From positions 806,001 to 870,000 of the forward strand of contig JACKQL020000020.1 of the NCBI GenBank assembly GCA_018296165.2: a stretch of DNA of 64,000 nucleotides, read 5' to 3'. Shown piece after piece: positions 44,926-56,767 of the stretch. How positions within the stretch are numbered: the stretch's first letter is position 1; each line of letters begins with the position of its first letter. Both the position numbers and the translations under genes were made by a program. The DNA is from Termitomyces sp. T153. Its lineage: Eukaryota; Basidiomycota; Agaricomycetes; Agaricales; Lyophyllaceae. The notes under the pieces were generated by a model that saw only the letters and a program-made list of their open reading frames with translations, was not told the DNA's origin and searched no databases.

Positions 44926-46452
44926 ATGTTTGAGAGTGTATTTGTGAAGCTCATCGCTGGATTCCTTCGGCTTCGCAAACTTCTCTCCCCACTGCGCTTG
45001 TTGTCTTTCCTTCGCAGTCTTTATGATAAAATCTCTGCCGTGATTCGTGGGCGTTCCTCCATCAGGGACCTCTTCAAACCCAGTTATCCTAGGATCGAAA
45101 CGACCGAACCCATTGAAGAAGAGAGACTCTCTGGATATAGAGCCGAGTGGTATTACCCCGTACGTATCGGAGAAGTGTTCCTTTCTCGATACAAGGTTAT
45201 TGGGAAGCTTGGATTTGGCATGACTGCGACTGCTTGGTTGGCTCGAGACTTGAATGAGAAGGATCCCTGCTACGTTACATTGAAGGTCTACGTCCATCCG
45301 TCCCTTTCGCACTTTAAGGTGCCACCGGAATTAGCTATCTACGAGCGTTTGAACCAAGGGCCTAAAGACCATCCGGGTCGAGAAGCTATACGTCCTCTAA
45401 TCGACTCATTTACTATCAAAGGGCCTGCCGGAAAACACCATTGTCTTGTGCACCCACCGCTTTGGGGTAGCCTCAGGCAATTAATAAGTAGTGATAAAGG
45501 CTACTACTGCCCACCTGATGTCCTTGCCGTGCTACTTAAGCGACTCCTCCTTGCTCTTGATTATGCCAAAGAGTGCCAGGTTATTCACACAGGTGAAAAC
45601 TATCTTTCTTGATGTAGTACAGGAGTCTTATACCACTTTCCCCACAGACATTGACACAGATAATATAATGTTCGAGCTTATGGACACTTCCGTTCTCGAA
45701 GACTTTGAGAAGGCAGAGCTCAAGAATCCAAGTCGGCGTAAAGAAATCGACGGAAGATTCATTTATGAATGCCGTAAGATACCAGTTTCTCACCGGACGA
45801 CCGATTGTGTGAACTGGCCCATTCTTTGTGACTTTGGCGCAGCGGTAGTGGGTGGGAAGACGCATCTTGAGGATGTGCAGCGAGATCATTATCGAGCGCC
45901 GGAGGTTATTCTCGCGGCGCCATGGAGTTATAAGATCGATATCTGGAATGTTGGCTGTTTGGTAAGCAAGCTGGGACCAATACATTCAGCTGAAACTGAC
46001 CAACTTTAATTGCAAGGCTTGGTATCTTTGTCAAGGGGACGGCCCATTCGATCCATACAGGGAGCATCAATATCACAGCGGGGCACATTTGGCCGAAATG
46101 GTATCCTTGCTGGGCCCTCCACCACCGCAGCTTATTGCAAGGGGGAAAATGTCGTATCAGTACTTCTCTGCCAATAGCAAGTGCACTTCTTTGCGATTAT
46201 TCTGCTCAGTTCTGACATAAGGGCTCAGATGAAGGTTCATCTTCATTCTTGGACAGAAGGCTGTCATCATCTACATTACCACCGTCCTGGGAAAGTTTGC
46301 AGGAAGCCCTCCAAACTTGGACAGAAGATGACGAGAGGGATTTGTTCGTGGGCCTCATGCATAAGATGTTACAATGGGATCCCAATGAGAGGCAGACGGC
46401 AGGGGAATTGCTAGAGGACGAGTGGTTTATAGCGCTGGGGAGGCGTGCTTAG
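44926..46452 (+). CDS. SRPK-like protein kinase 4 (454 residues)
   Basis: Exons 44926-45592, 45648-45961, 46017-46176 and 46229-46452 join in frame. Its N-terminus MFESVFVKLIAGFLRLRKLL is nearly the same as kinase 3. Landmarks: GFGMTATAWLARD (glycine loop), YVTLKVYV (ATP lysine), IHTDIDTDNIMF (catalytic loop), CDFGAAVVGG (metal site), YRAPEVILAAPWSYKIDIWNVGCL and KMLQWDPNERQTAGELLEDEW. The catalytic-loop Lys of SRPKs is Asp here. The third intron begins GCAAGT and ends AG. Intron positions equal those of kinases 1 and 3. The gene ends only 92 bp before the DEAD-box start. Function is unknown beyond kinase-fold membership. Confidence 0.87.
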
Positions 46453-46544
46453 AATTATACAGTCACGCGTGTTATGTTGTGATGTAGACACGCGTAGTCG
46501 GGCAGCACGTCACAAAGGTCACAATAAAAGTTTTGTGGTGGACC

Positions 46545-48547
46545 ATGTTGAGCGTGTGTCGTGTGGCTAGAGGCAGAGTCGTGCTGTACCCTCGCGCGTC
46601 CAGAGGCAGAGTGCTGCTGTGTTCTCGCGCGTCCCTGCTCTCTCCCTCAGCATCGCGTCTCATGGCCACAAAGCCTTCGCCTCCACCAGCTGACTCCAGC
46701 TCCTCGCGCCACTTCTCCGACCGTACCTTCCAGTCCGCGCCCATCTCACAACAGTCAAAAAAAGCTATCAAGCATCAGTTCATGTCTGATGTCCAGGCCG
46801 CGACCATCGACGTACGTTCTTTTCTCCCCATCTCATTCATGCTCACATCATTCCAGCTCGGTCTCGCAGGCAAAGACCTCCTAGTACAAGCCAAGACAGG
46901 CACAGGAAAGACAATGGCTTTTCTTCTTCCCGCAATAGAACGCCTTGCAAAGGCCCCGCAGCCTCTCGACGGTATCTCTATGCTCGTCCTAGCCCCAACG
47001 CGCGAGTTGGCAATCCAAATCGAGCAAGAGGCCGTTATGCTACTCCAACATCACACAAACATTACAGTCGGACATATCATTGGTGGAACGAAGTGTGTAT
47101 AATTTTCTTCCGTTGATGTTTCACTGACTTGTCGTAGACCTCATCAAACCCTCCATAAAATTCTCAACAAGCCGCCAACCATCCTAATTGCTACCCCTGG
47201 TCGTCTTCATGACCATCTCACAACGCCTGAAACTGCTGACGATGTCCGGGCTCAGTTTAAAGGACTCAAAACCCTCGTGTACGACGAGGCTGATCGATTA
47301 CTGGACCAGGGGTTCAAGAGAGACCTGGATGGCATTCTCTCCGCTCTTCCAGACCGCCGAGTATCTCCGAGGCAGGTTATGTTATTCAGTGCCACAGTTA
47401 GCAAGGATATACGAGAGGTACGGAGACGTTGTCTTAACGGATATTTCACGCAGCTGACTTTGCAAAAGATTGCTGGAAAAGCATTGAGCAAGGATCATGA
47501 ATTCGTGTCGACGCTGCTCGAGGACGAAGCCAATGCGCACGAGCATGGTGCGTCAGCTTTCCCTCTCCCGCCTTCATATATCTTGACATCCGTTTTAGTA
47601 CCCCAAACCTACATTGTTACTCCATTTGCGAACACCTTCCCTACCCTTTTGAACATCTTACGACACGACCGCCTCCTACACGCGAATAGCAACACCACTC
47701 CTGCCAAGCTCTCTACCATCCCTTACAGACCGCAAGGCAGAAGCAACCCCCTTTCCAAATCCAAGGTCATCGTTTTTTTCCCCACCGCACGACACGTCTC
47801 TTTCGCATACGAACTCCTCTCCGCTCTTCCCGGTCTACCACCCGTCTACGAGATCCACTCGCGGAACAGACAAGGCGCTCGAGAACGAGCCAGCGCGGAC
47901 TTCACCAACGCCGCAGAAGCCGTCCTCGTCAGTTCAGACGTCACAGCGCGCGGCATGGACTTCCCAGGGTACGTCACATCAGATCTTCCACATCTCCATC
48001 TGATCCCGATCCTATCGACAGCGTCACCCTCGTCGTCCAAGTTGGGATCCCTTCGAGCCCCGAACAGTACATCCACCGTCTCGGACGTACGGCGCGCGCC
48101 GGCAAATCCGGACGGGGCATCATCGTCCTCGATCCCTGCGAAAAGAACTTCATTTCCATGACAAAAGAGATGCGTGCACTCGCTGTCCAACCCACTGATC
48201 CCCCTTTCGAGACCGTCGATCTTAGCAGCGAAAAAGCCGAAGTTGCCCGTGCCCTCCCCTCCGTCCAGTCAATGACGAAAGAACAGGCTTACCGTGCGTG
48301 GTTGGGGTACTATAAGACATTCTTGAAGGTTGTGAAGTGGGATCGTGAAGAGCTTGTGAGGAGGGCGAATGCGTACGTCCGGGAGGCGCTCGGATGGGAA
48401 GAAGAGGATGTGCCGGGTGTGGAGCCGATGTTGGTGGGGAGGATGCAAATGAGAGGCGTTCCAGGGTTGAATATCGTTAGGCGGGAGGTGACGCCGGGGT
48501 CGAAGCCAAAGCCGAAGCCGAAGCCGAAGACCACACGCTCAGAATGA
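46545..48547 (+). CDS. DEAD-box RNA helicase, mitochondrial type (Mss116-like)
   Basis: ATP-dependent RNA unwinding or chaperoning, probably for intron splicing or translation in mitochondria. Exons 46545-46811, 46857-47092, 47138-47547, 47599-47968 and 48022-48547 join to 602 residues. The first about 40 residues are Arg/Ser-rich with no acidic residue, a mitochondrial presequence. Motifs: QAKTGTGKT (I), APTRELAIQ (Ia), ATPGRL (Ib), YDEADRLLD (II, here D-E-A-D), FSATVSKD (III), [11 protein letters not shown] (IV), [13 protein letters not shown] (V) and [13 protein letters not shown] (VI). A basic tail of Lys-Pro repeats ends the protein. Assignment to the Mss116 group rests on the presequence and the long insertion-free C-terminal extension. 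Complete and probably functional. Confidence 0.93.
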
Positions 48548-49283
48548 GAAACTTGCTATAATGTTTCCATCTGTCGCGTCGAAAAACATCTGTCTCGAGG
48601 CAGAAGATGAAGGTATTCCCAGCTATTTGCGATTAGTCTCTAAAGTAGTCTCAAGTATAATATCCGTCACTAGAAATTTACTTACCAGCTCAACGTGTAA
48701 AGTATACTGCCACATATTTTCCACCACGGATTTTGCTGCGTTTTTGCGGGTCAGGATGAGCATAATTGTAGGACGAAAGAATTAGAGGACAATCACGACG
48801 AACTTGAGGTTGAAGCGACTTGTTCGTCTCTTATCGATGTTTTCGTCGGCTCGGCGTCAAACAATCGTGACACAGTAACCTAGCAACTTGTAGTCGATCG
48901 CTTCTCAAAGGTCATGAGAACGTCGCTGCTGTCGTCTTGTCTGTTCTCGCCGGCCCATGCGCACTCGTCATTGGTTCTTTCACGAGGAAAAATTATAGTT
49001 AAAGGTTCAAACGCAAAGGCAAGCGATATCGAATCCACTCAAAGGTTTCTTGAGCTTCTCCAGGCCCCGCACTCGACATTAGACCCATCCTTTCGAGAAA
49101 TACAATCATTGGACCTGATTCTGCTCCTTGTAAATGTGACAAGCCTACTATCTGGCATGGTTAAGAGCAATCATATAATATTATTTCAAAGTATCTTTTG
49201 TTAGAATCCTAACGGGAATATCACACTGAATGATAAGTAAGGATATATCTACGGGTATGATGTCAGAGTCCATTGTGTGCGAT
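48548..49283. other. Intergenic region, edge of the second repeat compartment
   Basis: The open frame at 48914-49204 has no recognised domain. No gene is supported. Confidence 0.4.
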
Positions 49284-49337
49284 ATACGATAAAGCAACTT
49301 ACCCTCAGTCGAATACAAGTAACTGAGGGTATCGTAT
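49284..49337. repeat. Perfect stem-loop, ACCCTCAGT / ACTGAGGGT with outer ATACGATA / TATCGTAT
   Basis: Nine-base arms at 49301-49309 and 49322-49330 enclose 12 bases, and a second inverted pair lies outside them. It sits just past the 3' end of the minus-strand copia relic, so it may be part of its LTR, but that is not shown. Confidence 0.6.
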
Positions 49338-49408
49338 GTGAAGTACTCGTATATATAAATGTCTGTAAATAATGGGAGACAATGGTGTCATTGTAATATA
49401 GTAGAGGG

Positions 49409-50535
49409 TCAAGGGGGGATGGCCTTATTCTTGTGCCACAGGGTCAGGCACGATATGAGGGTTGACGGTGCATTGTCATTTGATTGGGCCCGTTCCCTTG
49501 AGGAAATGGTACTTGATATCGACATGCTTGATGCGCAAGTGTAGGGTGGGATCTTCAGAGAGCTTGATGGCGGCGTTATTGTCACAGAGGATAGTGGTGG
49601 GTTCACTGGTGACGTTGTATCCAATTCCTTTTAATAGCCACACACATTCTTGGGCACTTTTGAAGGCGGCCATGTACTTGGCTTCACATGAGCATGCGGC
49701 AACAGTTTTCTGCTTTCTAGCTGCCCAGGATATTGCTCCAGTCCCGAGGCTCCGTGCATACCTGCCTATGCTTCACCATGTATCAATGCAGTTGGCCCAG
49801 TCTGAGTTGGCGAAGCCAGTGAGGTCAACTGGATTATTGCTGTTACCTCTGGGTGTCAGTTTCAAGTCACAAGTCCCTTTTAGATTTGCCACATTCCAAT
49901 GTATGGTGGCATATGAGTCCATGTGATTGTGTAAGCTGTTGGACTGCGTATGTAATGTCGGGCCTAGTGGATATGGTGAGATAGAGCAGGCATTCAACAA
50001 GTGATTGGTATGGTGTATGTTGCAGAGTGAGCTGCTCCTCTTTGGGTAAAGTCATCCTGTCAATCCTGCAAAGCTTCAGGCCAGATTCCATTGGTAGTGA
50101 CAAGAGAGAAGCATCTTTCTGGCCAAATTGGTGGATGATCTTGTCAATCAGGGCTGTCTGAGATAGGAATACTTTTGCATTGTTGCAGTCCCACTCAACT
50201 GTAATACCAACAATGAATTTTGGGAGACCTAGGTTGGAGATTGTCCACAAGGTGTACATCTGTTCTTTGAACTGTTCATTCTCTTCTTTGCTACTAGCTA
50301 TCGATAGGAAATTGTCAATGTGAATAGCTGTGATGGTGATCCCTGTGCCTACCTTCCAGTAATAAATGCATGATTTACATTGAAGGTGTGTGAATCCCCA
50401 TTGAACCATGTTATTGTTGAGCATTTGGTTCCAGATACATCCTGCTTGTTTCATCCCATAGAGACCTTGCAGCAGGCAGCATATGTAGTTCTCCTTACCA
50501 GGTTCTATTGATGAAGGGACCGTGAGGCGCATCAT
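49409..50535 (-). pseudogene. Ty1/copia pol relic (reverse transcriptase and RNase H), 5'-truncated
   Basis: The minus strand starts near 50535 with MMRLTVPSSIEPGKENY, then LLQGLYGMKQAGCIWNQML and HIDNFLSIASS at the catalytic box (copia usually YVDD; here I-D-N, so one Asp is lost). YQSLVECLLYLTISTRPDIT follows at about 49920-50000. The RNase H block, with ILCDNNAAIKL and HVDIKYHF, is at 49476-49673 in another frame. These are copia-specific. The sequence upstream of 50535 does not continue the polymerase, so the element is cut there. Integrase and gag of this copy are missing. Confidence 0.88.
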
Positions 50536-50780
50536 CCCACATGACTCAATGCCGCCGCCGCAGAGGGAAATACGGATTAGGAAAGAGGAACTGTATACTT
50601 GAAAGAACATGGATCGGAATGGAGAACAGGGGACCCTCAGTTGTTTATACACACCGACTGAGGTGAGCTCCCAAGTATCCATATATCACACAGTAGCTTA
50701 CGGATTACTAGTATATAAACCAACAGGTACTTAGAACAATACAGTTGTTGATACACACTGACTGAGTATATAAACCAACA

Positions 50781-50794
50781 GGTTATCGGCCCCT
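50781..50794 (+). other. Copia-type primer binding site after an LTR end
   Basis: GGTTATCGGCCCCT follows directly after CCAACA. It resembles GGTTATGAGCCC, the half-tRNA (initiator Met anticodon arm) primer site used by copia-like elements. It marks a plus-strand LTR end at 50780, 91 bp before the gag start. TATATAAACC occurs twice upstream (about 50711 and 50767). Confidence 0.55.
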
Positions 50795-50871
50795 TGCCAC
50801 TCAGTAGACAGAGCGACTCCCGAAATTCTTTTTAAACCCACTGACACCAGACCTGACTCCAAACGAAAGAC

Positions 50872-51441
50872 ATGAATATGTCTCAGAATCCAACTCTATT
50901 CCTATTGCCTACCGATGAAAAATTCGACGGCTTGAACTGGCCTTCATTCGAAATAACCATGACGGAGGCAGCTTGCGGCCGTGAATTAATAGGGTACCTG
51001 ACAGGCGAGATAAAGCGTCCGGAGGGGGGCGATAACACCAGAGTCAAGGCAGAAATGCCCGAGAGGTTGACCTGGTGGGGTGCGCTGAACCCAACCCTGG
51101 ACGAGTGGCTTCAACGCAATGCCTATGCGAGGAGCATGATGACTCTAAACGTGTTCAATCCTATTGGTGCGGGCGTTTGCATGGCCGGATCTGCCGCAGC
51201 TGCATGGGCATCCCTGACCATCCTTCATGACACGAAGACTGACCTTGGCCTCATTCACGCTGAAGAGGAGCTGGGATCCATCAAGTATGTCGATGGGTCC
51301 AGCATCGAGGCACACTTCAAAGCACTGAGAACTGCATGGGCTAAGGCCAAAGATCAGGGTGTGGGCATTGATGATAGACATTTCATGCAGGGCTTGGTGG
51401 CCAGTCAATTAGATATGCAAGAGATGATGCTACACCTATGA
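50872..51441 (+). pseudogene. Copia-type gag, 3'-truncated
   Basis: The frame starts MNMSQNPTLFLLPTDEKFDG and contains FEITMTEAACGRELIGYLTG, DEWLQRNAYARSMMTLNV and IEAHFKALRTAWAKAKDQGV, the layout of copia Gag (UBN2-like) with its Trp-containing start. It is open for 189 codons. The coding sequence stops being recognisable at about 51430, where CG dinucleotides also vanish, and no zinc knuckle or pol follows. It faces away from the minus-strand pol relic at 49.4-50.5 kb, so the two come from different copies or a rearranged one. Confidence 0.75.
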
Positions 51442-51501
51442 CTAAGGCCAGATAGAGTCAGAGTTACCCATCAGAGTTACCTAACAGAGTCATCCCCTTA
51501 C
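51433..51501 (+). repeat. Short direct repeat, left copy
   Basis: CCTATGACTAAGGCCAGATA to GTCATCCCCTTA matches 54931-55000, apart from an extra GAGTTACC block here. The pair brackets 3.4 kb that includes the F-box/WD40 relic. Confidence 0.8.
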
Positions 51502-52740
51502 AACTCTCATGATTTCACTTCCTATGTTCAGAAACTTCAGGACCAACTTATTATGAATGAGTATTGACTATGTCTTTGAATTGATATAAAAGAAAGATTA
51601 TGTTAAACCAAGCTAGAAACCTCTCCTCCCAGGATGGGCTAGACTCAGCTGTGGTGTTAGGCTGCCTATCAAACAAGCAGCTTTTCTTTTTATCCATGTT
51701 TTATGATACCAAAGCTCCAACCAGAAAGAGGCAGCTCTTGATATTCTCAAGGTTGAGCAAGGCACATACACCAATTCAGTGAGTCATGATTACTCTGTAC
51801 TCCATAGTAACTGATTATAGTTTTTGAGCTTCCTTCCAAAAACAATGTGTTAGTCTCAGATCCTGACTCAGATAATCAAGAGGATGAGGAGTTAAGAAAA
51901 CATTCCCCCTTGCCAAGCACTGATGCCAGAGTGGCTGCAACTCCTCTATTCACAGCAAGGACTCTTGGTCAGTGGAACCAGTATTATTCAAGGTCTCCTG
52001 AGAAGCAAAGGGAATTATGCATTGAATGGACACAGGGATTAGATTTTTTTTTCCATCTTCATGATGATGAAGGAGATGTAACAAACCTCAACTCTTTTCA
52101 TTGTCAAATACAAACATCACAAGCAGTACACCAATAGCTCCATCATTATAAATTTCTTGTAGCTGGTTCATCCTATATCAAGAATTGACATTTGAACATC
52201 CCATCTCCTTGAGGAACCCATCTAACTATATGAATGGTAATGGAGTGGGGAACATATGTCACTCTGACTTGTAGATTGTATTTGGGACATGTTCTCTCAC
52301 CACTACAGTCTTGTGGATTCACAAAAATTTTCAATGAAATATGAGGATAAGAAATGGATTCAATTCTAGGTGTCTTCAAAACATGTATCTCCATGCTTCA
52401 TGCCCATATTGTCAATCTGGTGATGGTACAAGAGTTGGTCAATAGAGCAAGAGAGAATACAAGCATTAGTTTACAAATAGAAAGTCTGGGACTTTTGGAT
52501 TGGTTTCTGATACCCTCATAGAATGTGAATCAGGATACACCCCTCTTGTCTTATATTCAGATATCTTTAGGATCAAAGTTGGGATGTAGCTCTATCAACT
52601 GATGCTCTGTCATTCAAGAAGTATGAAGTGTGTTACATAGTGATGCCTAGGAAGAGGGATCAAAAATAACATTGTCATTAAGATAGGTTCCTATCATCTA
52701 CCTAAACTACCTAAACTAAGGCTGGCATTCCTGCTTATTA
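51502..52740. other. CG-free DNA, no supported gene
   Basis: The plus-strand frame at 51847-52137 (acidic, with ARTLGQWNQYYSRSPEKQRE) looks coding-like but is not recognised and has no start or continuation I can support. Confidence 0.4.
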
Positions 52741-52759
52741 CCTATATTAAGCCTGTAAT

Positions 52760-53840
52760 CACCTTCTGAGTAATCTGAACTGCCACTAACCATAAATCCA
52801 TGTTTGTGTTCTGCACCATCAGGGTCCTCCTTGCTGAGATCCCAGTCAACACTGAACTTACACTACCTATGCAGCCTTGAAGCTCACCTCCTGGAAGTGG
52901 AATGGGATTATTGAAGCTCCCTAATGGCCTGCCATTCTTCAAACTCCAAACCTTGATTGTACAGTCCCTTGATCCAGTGATAATCCATTTAGAGTCAAAC
53001 TCAAGACAATACATGCTCTCCATGTACCCCATAACTGACAAGATGTGCAGTATGTATGGAACCATCTTTGGAGATGGAAATGGAGGGAGTGTTATGTATG
53101 AGTGGGAAAGATGTCAAGGGGCCAGAGCAAGTGCCTTTGGAAGTGGAAGAAGGGATCCAAATACAGGTACTTAAGTAGTCTTGTTCCACTGCTGCTCAAG
53201 TTTGAGGCATATGCAATATAGCTTTTGCCAATCCAGCTGCAATGGTGCATTGTTCAAGTCTTGTTGTTGATCTTGATAGGAATTATGGATTCCACTGCCA
53301 ATAGAGAGGTGACAGTGCAACAAGGAGCAAGGGAAGGTGCACTTGAGCTGGAACATGCTGCAGGACAAAAGGGTGAGGGAGGAACATGCCACAGCTGGAG
53401 AACACTTGGAGTTGGAGGGAAGAAATGCTGCAAACTCAACTGTGGAGGTGCTGTAGACAAGGAGGAAGAGAATGAAAAGCCACCATCATTTGCAAAGAAT
53501 CTCTTTGCTCACCATGTCTTTTTTGGTGTTGCTATTACAGGCTCAGGTACAGGCTCAGAGTGAACAGTAGGGGTAACCGGTTCTGGTGTTCTCAACAATG
53601 TATTCTCAGCAAGTCTTGGGTTTATGATGGACCAGCAGACACAAGTGAGCTTGACAACTCAACAACTGAGAAATAGAGCTTGCCAAACAATGTTATCTGT
53701 AGCTTTAGCATGCCATCTGTGTGAAATGGCACCACAGGTAAATATGGTGTACAGAGAGAAGAGGCCACTACACAATTGCATGAAAGTGTACATCAGGAGC
53801 TCTGGTGGAAGTAGAGCAATAATATCTAGATTATGAATGG
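52760..53840 (-). pseudogene. Relic of an F-box/WD40-repeat protein gene
   Basis: The minus strand carries an F-box (LPPELLMYTFMQL then CGAISHRWHAKATDNIVWQALF, 53660-53830). A linker reads DWQKLYCICLKLEQQWNK (53171-53260). Next is a WD repeat SMYCLEFDSKWIITGSRDCT followed by IKVWSLKNGRPLGSF (about 52900-53020), then, in another frame, GFMVSGSSDY (about 52785). This order is that of SCF substrate receptors such as Cdc4, Met30 or Pof1. The frame changes several times, later WD repeats are not found, and CG sites are absent, so it is decayed. A gene copy trapped in silenced DNA is the best reading. Assignment to the sulfur regulator Met30 is possible but unproven. Confidence 0.75.
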
Positions 53841-54930
53841 TCAGCATGCTTTTCTGTATCAAGAGACAGAAAGGGATAAGATGTTTCCTAGAATGCCTCT
53901 TCAAAACAAAAGTTAATGCATCAAGCAAGAGATGATATAAAGCAAAAAGCAGTGGTATAATATCATTCACAAAGAAGATCACAAATTGCACAGAGGCCAT
54001 CAATGCAGGCTCATGCATCAACAAATCAGGCTACTGAATAACACAGGGCTGACTAAAGGATTATGGAACAACCCCCAAGTTGGGATGGCATGAGTTGTGC
54101 TCAGCCATAGTGAAATAATAACACAATCAGATAGGAGGATGTACCTATGCCTGTCACTGTGCATGATCCATAATAAGCATCCACAAAAAAGCATGCTTCA
54201 TCATGAATAGCAACAAGTTTGCTCTCCTTGCTACATCAACTTATCATACTTAAGTAGTTATTGAATTCATTGATTTTTCTTAAATTGGAGATGCTGTGTT
54301 TGACCATGTGATCATATCAAATTTGTCAGTCACCATCTTCCTTTCTTCCCACACTTTTATGTCCAACCTGAACCTCATCTGCACAGAACCATCAGTAACT
54401 CACAATGTATCTGGAACCTTTCAAGCTGCTTGATATTAATTCTAGTTACCTGGAGAATCCACTCTTGAGCTCTGCATTTGTAAATTGGTACCACAAAGAA
54501 CTCAATGTTCTCCACTCTTGTAAGGAGACAAGTGTTCCATAAATAAACCCAACAGAAGGCAAGTGGACCCAAGCAACAAGTCAGAGTCAAAGTAGCACAA
54601 GGCAGCTAAGAGTCAGGCAAGGGGTGAGTGCAGCAAGCCAAGCATGAGTAGTGACACTAGAGTTCTTACAGTTAGCTCAATGTATAGGCCAGGGGAACAC
54701 TGCTATTGTTTGGTCAGAGGATATTCTATCCTGCTGACTAGCTATATACTATGTCTGTGGCTATGCTATGACTAATGCTATATGTAGTAAGCAGCCCAGG
54801 TCTGCTAAGCAGTAATGACTAACAATACAGCAAAAGGAGAAATAGAGTCTGATGACTATGAAGGGCTGACTAATACTGACTGCAGGGTGCAGGGGCTTGG
54901 CAGCCAGTCAGTCAGCTGTGCTAGAGACAA
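53841..54930. other. CG-free DNA, possible LTR fragment at the right end
   Basis: No gene. The part from about 54600 to 54930 is rich in AGCTA/GACTA motifs and contains TATATAC near 54745, and may be a worn LTR, but no terminal pair was found. Confidence 0.35.
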
Positions 54931-55000
54931 TGGTATGCCTATGACTAAGGCCAGATAGAGTCAGACCTATCAGAGTTACCTAACAGGGTCATCCCCTTAT
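54931..55000 (+). repeat. Short direct repeat, right copy
   Basis: Partner of 51433-51501, about 90% alike over the shared part, same orientation. Confidence 0.8.
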
Positions 55001-55274
55001 AGATGTAGGGTAAAATACTCTTGAATGGAGAGTGATTTGGTGTTGAAATGTTGAAATCACATTGAACAAATGAAAAGGTAGATGAGTTGACAGTCAATGT
55101 TGGTAATGGTAGGTGTGTGTTGGTATGCACATGTGGGATAATGAGAGGGGCTCTATCAATGAGTTCCAAGTCAGGTACATCTGACATTGTTGGGAATGGG
55201 GAGCCAAGAATGGTATCAAAGAGGTGAGAGAACCCAGGGTGTAATGGATGGCAACAGTGATGGGTACAGAGGGG

Positions 55275-56200
55275 CTACAGTGACATTGTGGAGAATGTTG
55301 TTGACATTGTAGAGGACAATGTCCAAACAAGGTCTTGTTGTTGCAGCAATACCCACATCACAGGGTTACCTGCAACTTTGGGGTGTGCATCAAGGCACTT
55401 TGCCATTGCATTGAAAAGATGGTGTTCAATGTGTAGAAAAAGAGTCTCCTCTGTGTGTGAATTTATAAGCATCATACTGGAACATAGATGTAGGTACATA
55501 CATCCCTGGATGAGAAGCCAAGCAGATTGCAGGTCAAGGCAAGCACTGAGATTGTGTAAAAGGTTGAATTGGACTTAGTGGTGAAAGACTCTTCTTTAAG
55601 GAACTACATGTATGGACAAGAACTATATGAGCAAAGAATTATTGGACAACAATACAGCTAAAACATACATCCCAGAAAGTATGTCCAACAATATTAGTTC
55701 CTACCCATCCACTGTTGCCTTTGATGGGACTAGTGAAACCAGAAAATTTTGTTGATGCTCCCCAATTAAAGCATCTGCTATCCATGATAACACCACTGAT
55801 TTTACTGTACTGTGACCACCTATCCACTATATATGGGTCAGTTGTTAAACTCAAGACCTTGACTGGCTTGATAAACCAGGTTTGCAGACTCTACAATAAT
55901 ATCTGTGCTGAGATCCAGAGGCTGAGCAATAGTACCACATATGCCAAAAGTATTGTCCATGACCAGGGGGATGCCATGACAATGCATGAGAGCTGCAAGG
56001 GCAGGGATATTGGGAATGTTGTATTGTGGGTTCCCAATGCTCTTGCACAACAAAGCCTGGGTGTTTTTGTTGATTAATGCTTCCATCACTTGACTATCCC
56101 CCAGTGCAAATTTTGTTGTGATGCCATAGTGCTTGGAGAAAACCTTTAAGTGATTAAGCATGCCACTATAAATGTACAAAGAGGCTACAGCAAAGTTGAC
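55275..56200 (-). pseudogene. Relic of an O-acetylhomoserine sulfhydrylase (MET17-type) gene
   Basis: The minus strand reads FAVASLYIYSGMLNHLKVFS, GITTKFALGDSQVMEALINK, CKSIGNPQYNIPNIPALAAL, HGIPLVMDNTFGICGTIAQP and LDLSTDIIVESA (56200-55860). It continues in another frame with SGVIMDSRCFNWGASTKFSGF (about 55740-55800), and near 55400 with NAMAKCLDAHPKVAG. These are successive blocks of the Cys/Met-metabolism PLP enzymes. Where the family has T-K-W with the PLP lysine, the aligned bases here read D-R-W, and frame breaks surround it, so it is inactive. CG sites are absent. The functional enzyme would make homocysteine from O-acetylhomoserine and sulfide. Confidence 0.85.
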
Positions 56201-56767
56201 ATTTTTTATTTTTTTAAGGTGTGAAAATTGATTGAATCCTTTCTGTCTAGTGCCACCCAGTATACTTCTCACTTGAATTTTCTGAAAATGTATCTGTTGC
56301 TTGTATTTGGACCTGTAAACATGATTGATTGTGATGTTCCATTTAGTTTCTATTTCATGTGCCCCTTTACTGAGCATAAAACTGTTTTCAATTTCATGTT
56401 TTTTCCCACCTTCATGTCTCTTTTTCATCTTCCTCCCCATTATCTCCCTTTGTGCACAGACTCAATGCTCTCTGACATTAATTCTGTATGCTTTTCTGAT
56501 GGAAATCTCACTCTATTAATTAGTGATTTGACCTTCCATATACATGCTTCATTTTTGACAGGGCTCTCACTCATATTCAAGTCAATGTGGAGTGGCAATA
56601 CTTTGCATGTAGGGCAGAAGAAGAACATTATTAGGATATAAGCAAGGATCCAGTGGATTTCTCTATTTTGATCAAATCTATATATTACCTTGACTCATAT
56701 GTCCTTTTGTGTTCCATGGGTATTTCACATTGATTTTCTACAGATCCTTTTTGAGCCATGAACCCTT
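56201..56767. other. CG-free spacer
   Basis: Frames on both strands are hydrophobic and short. No gene supported. Confidence 0.4.
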
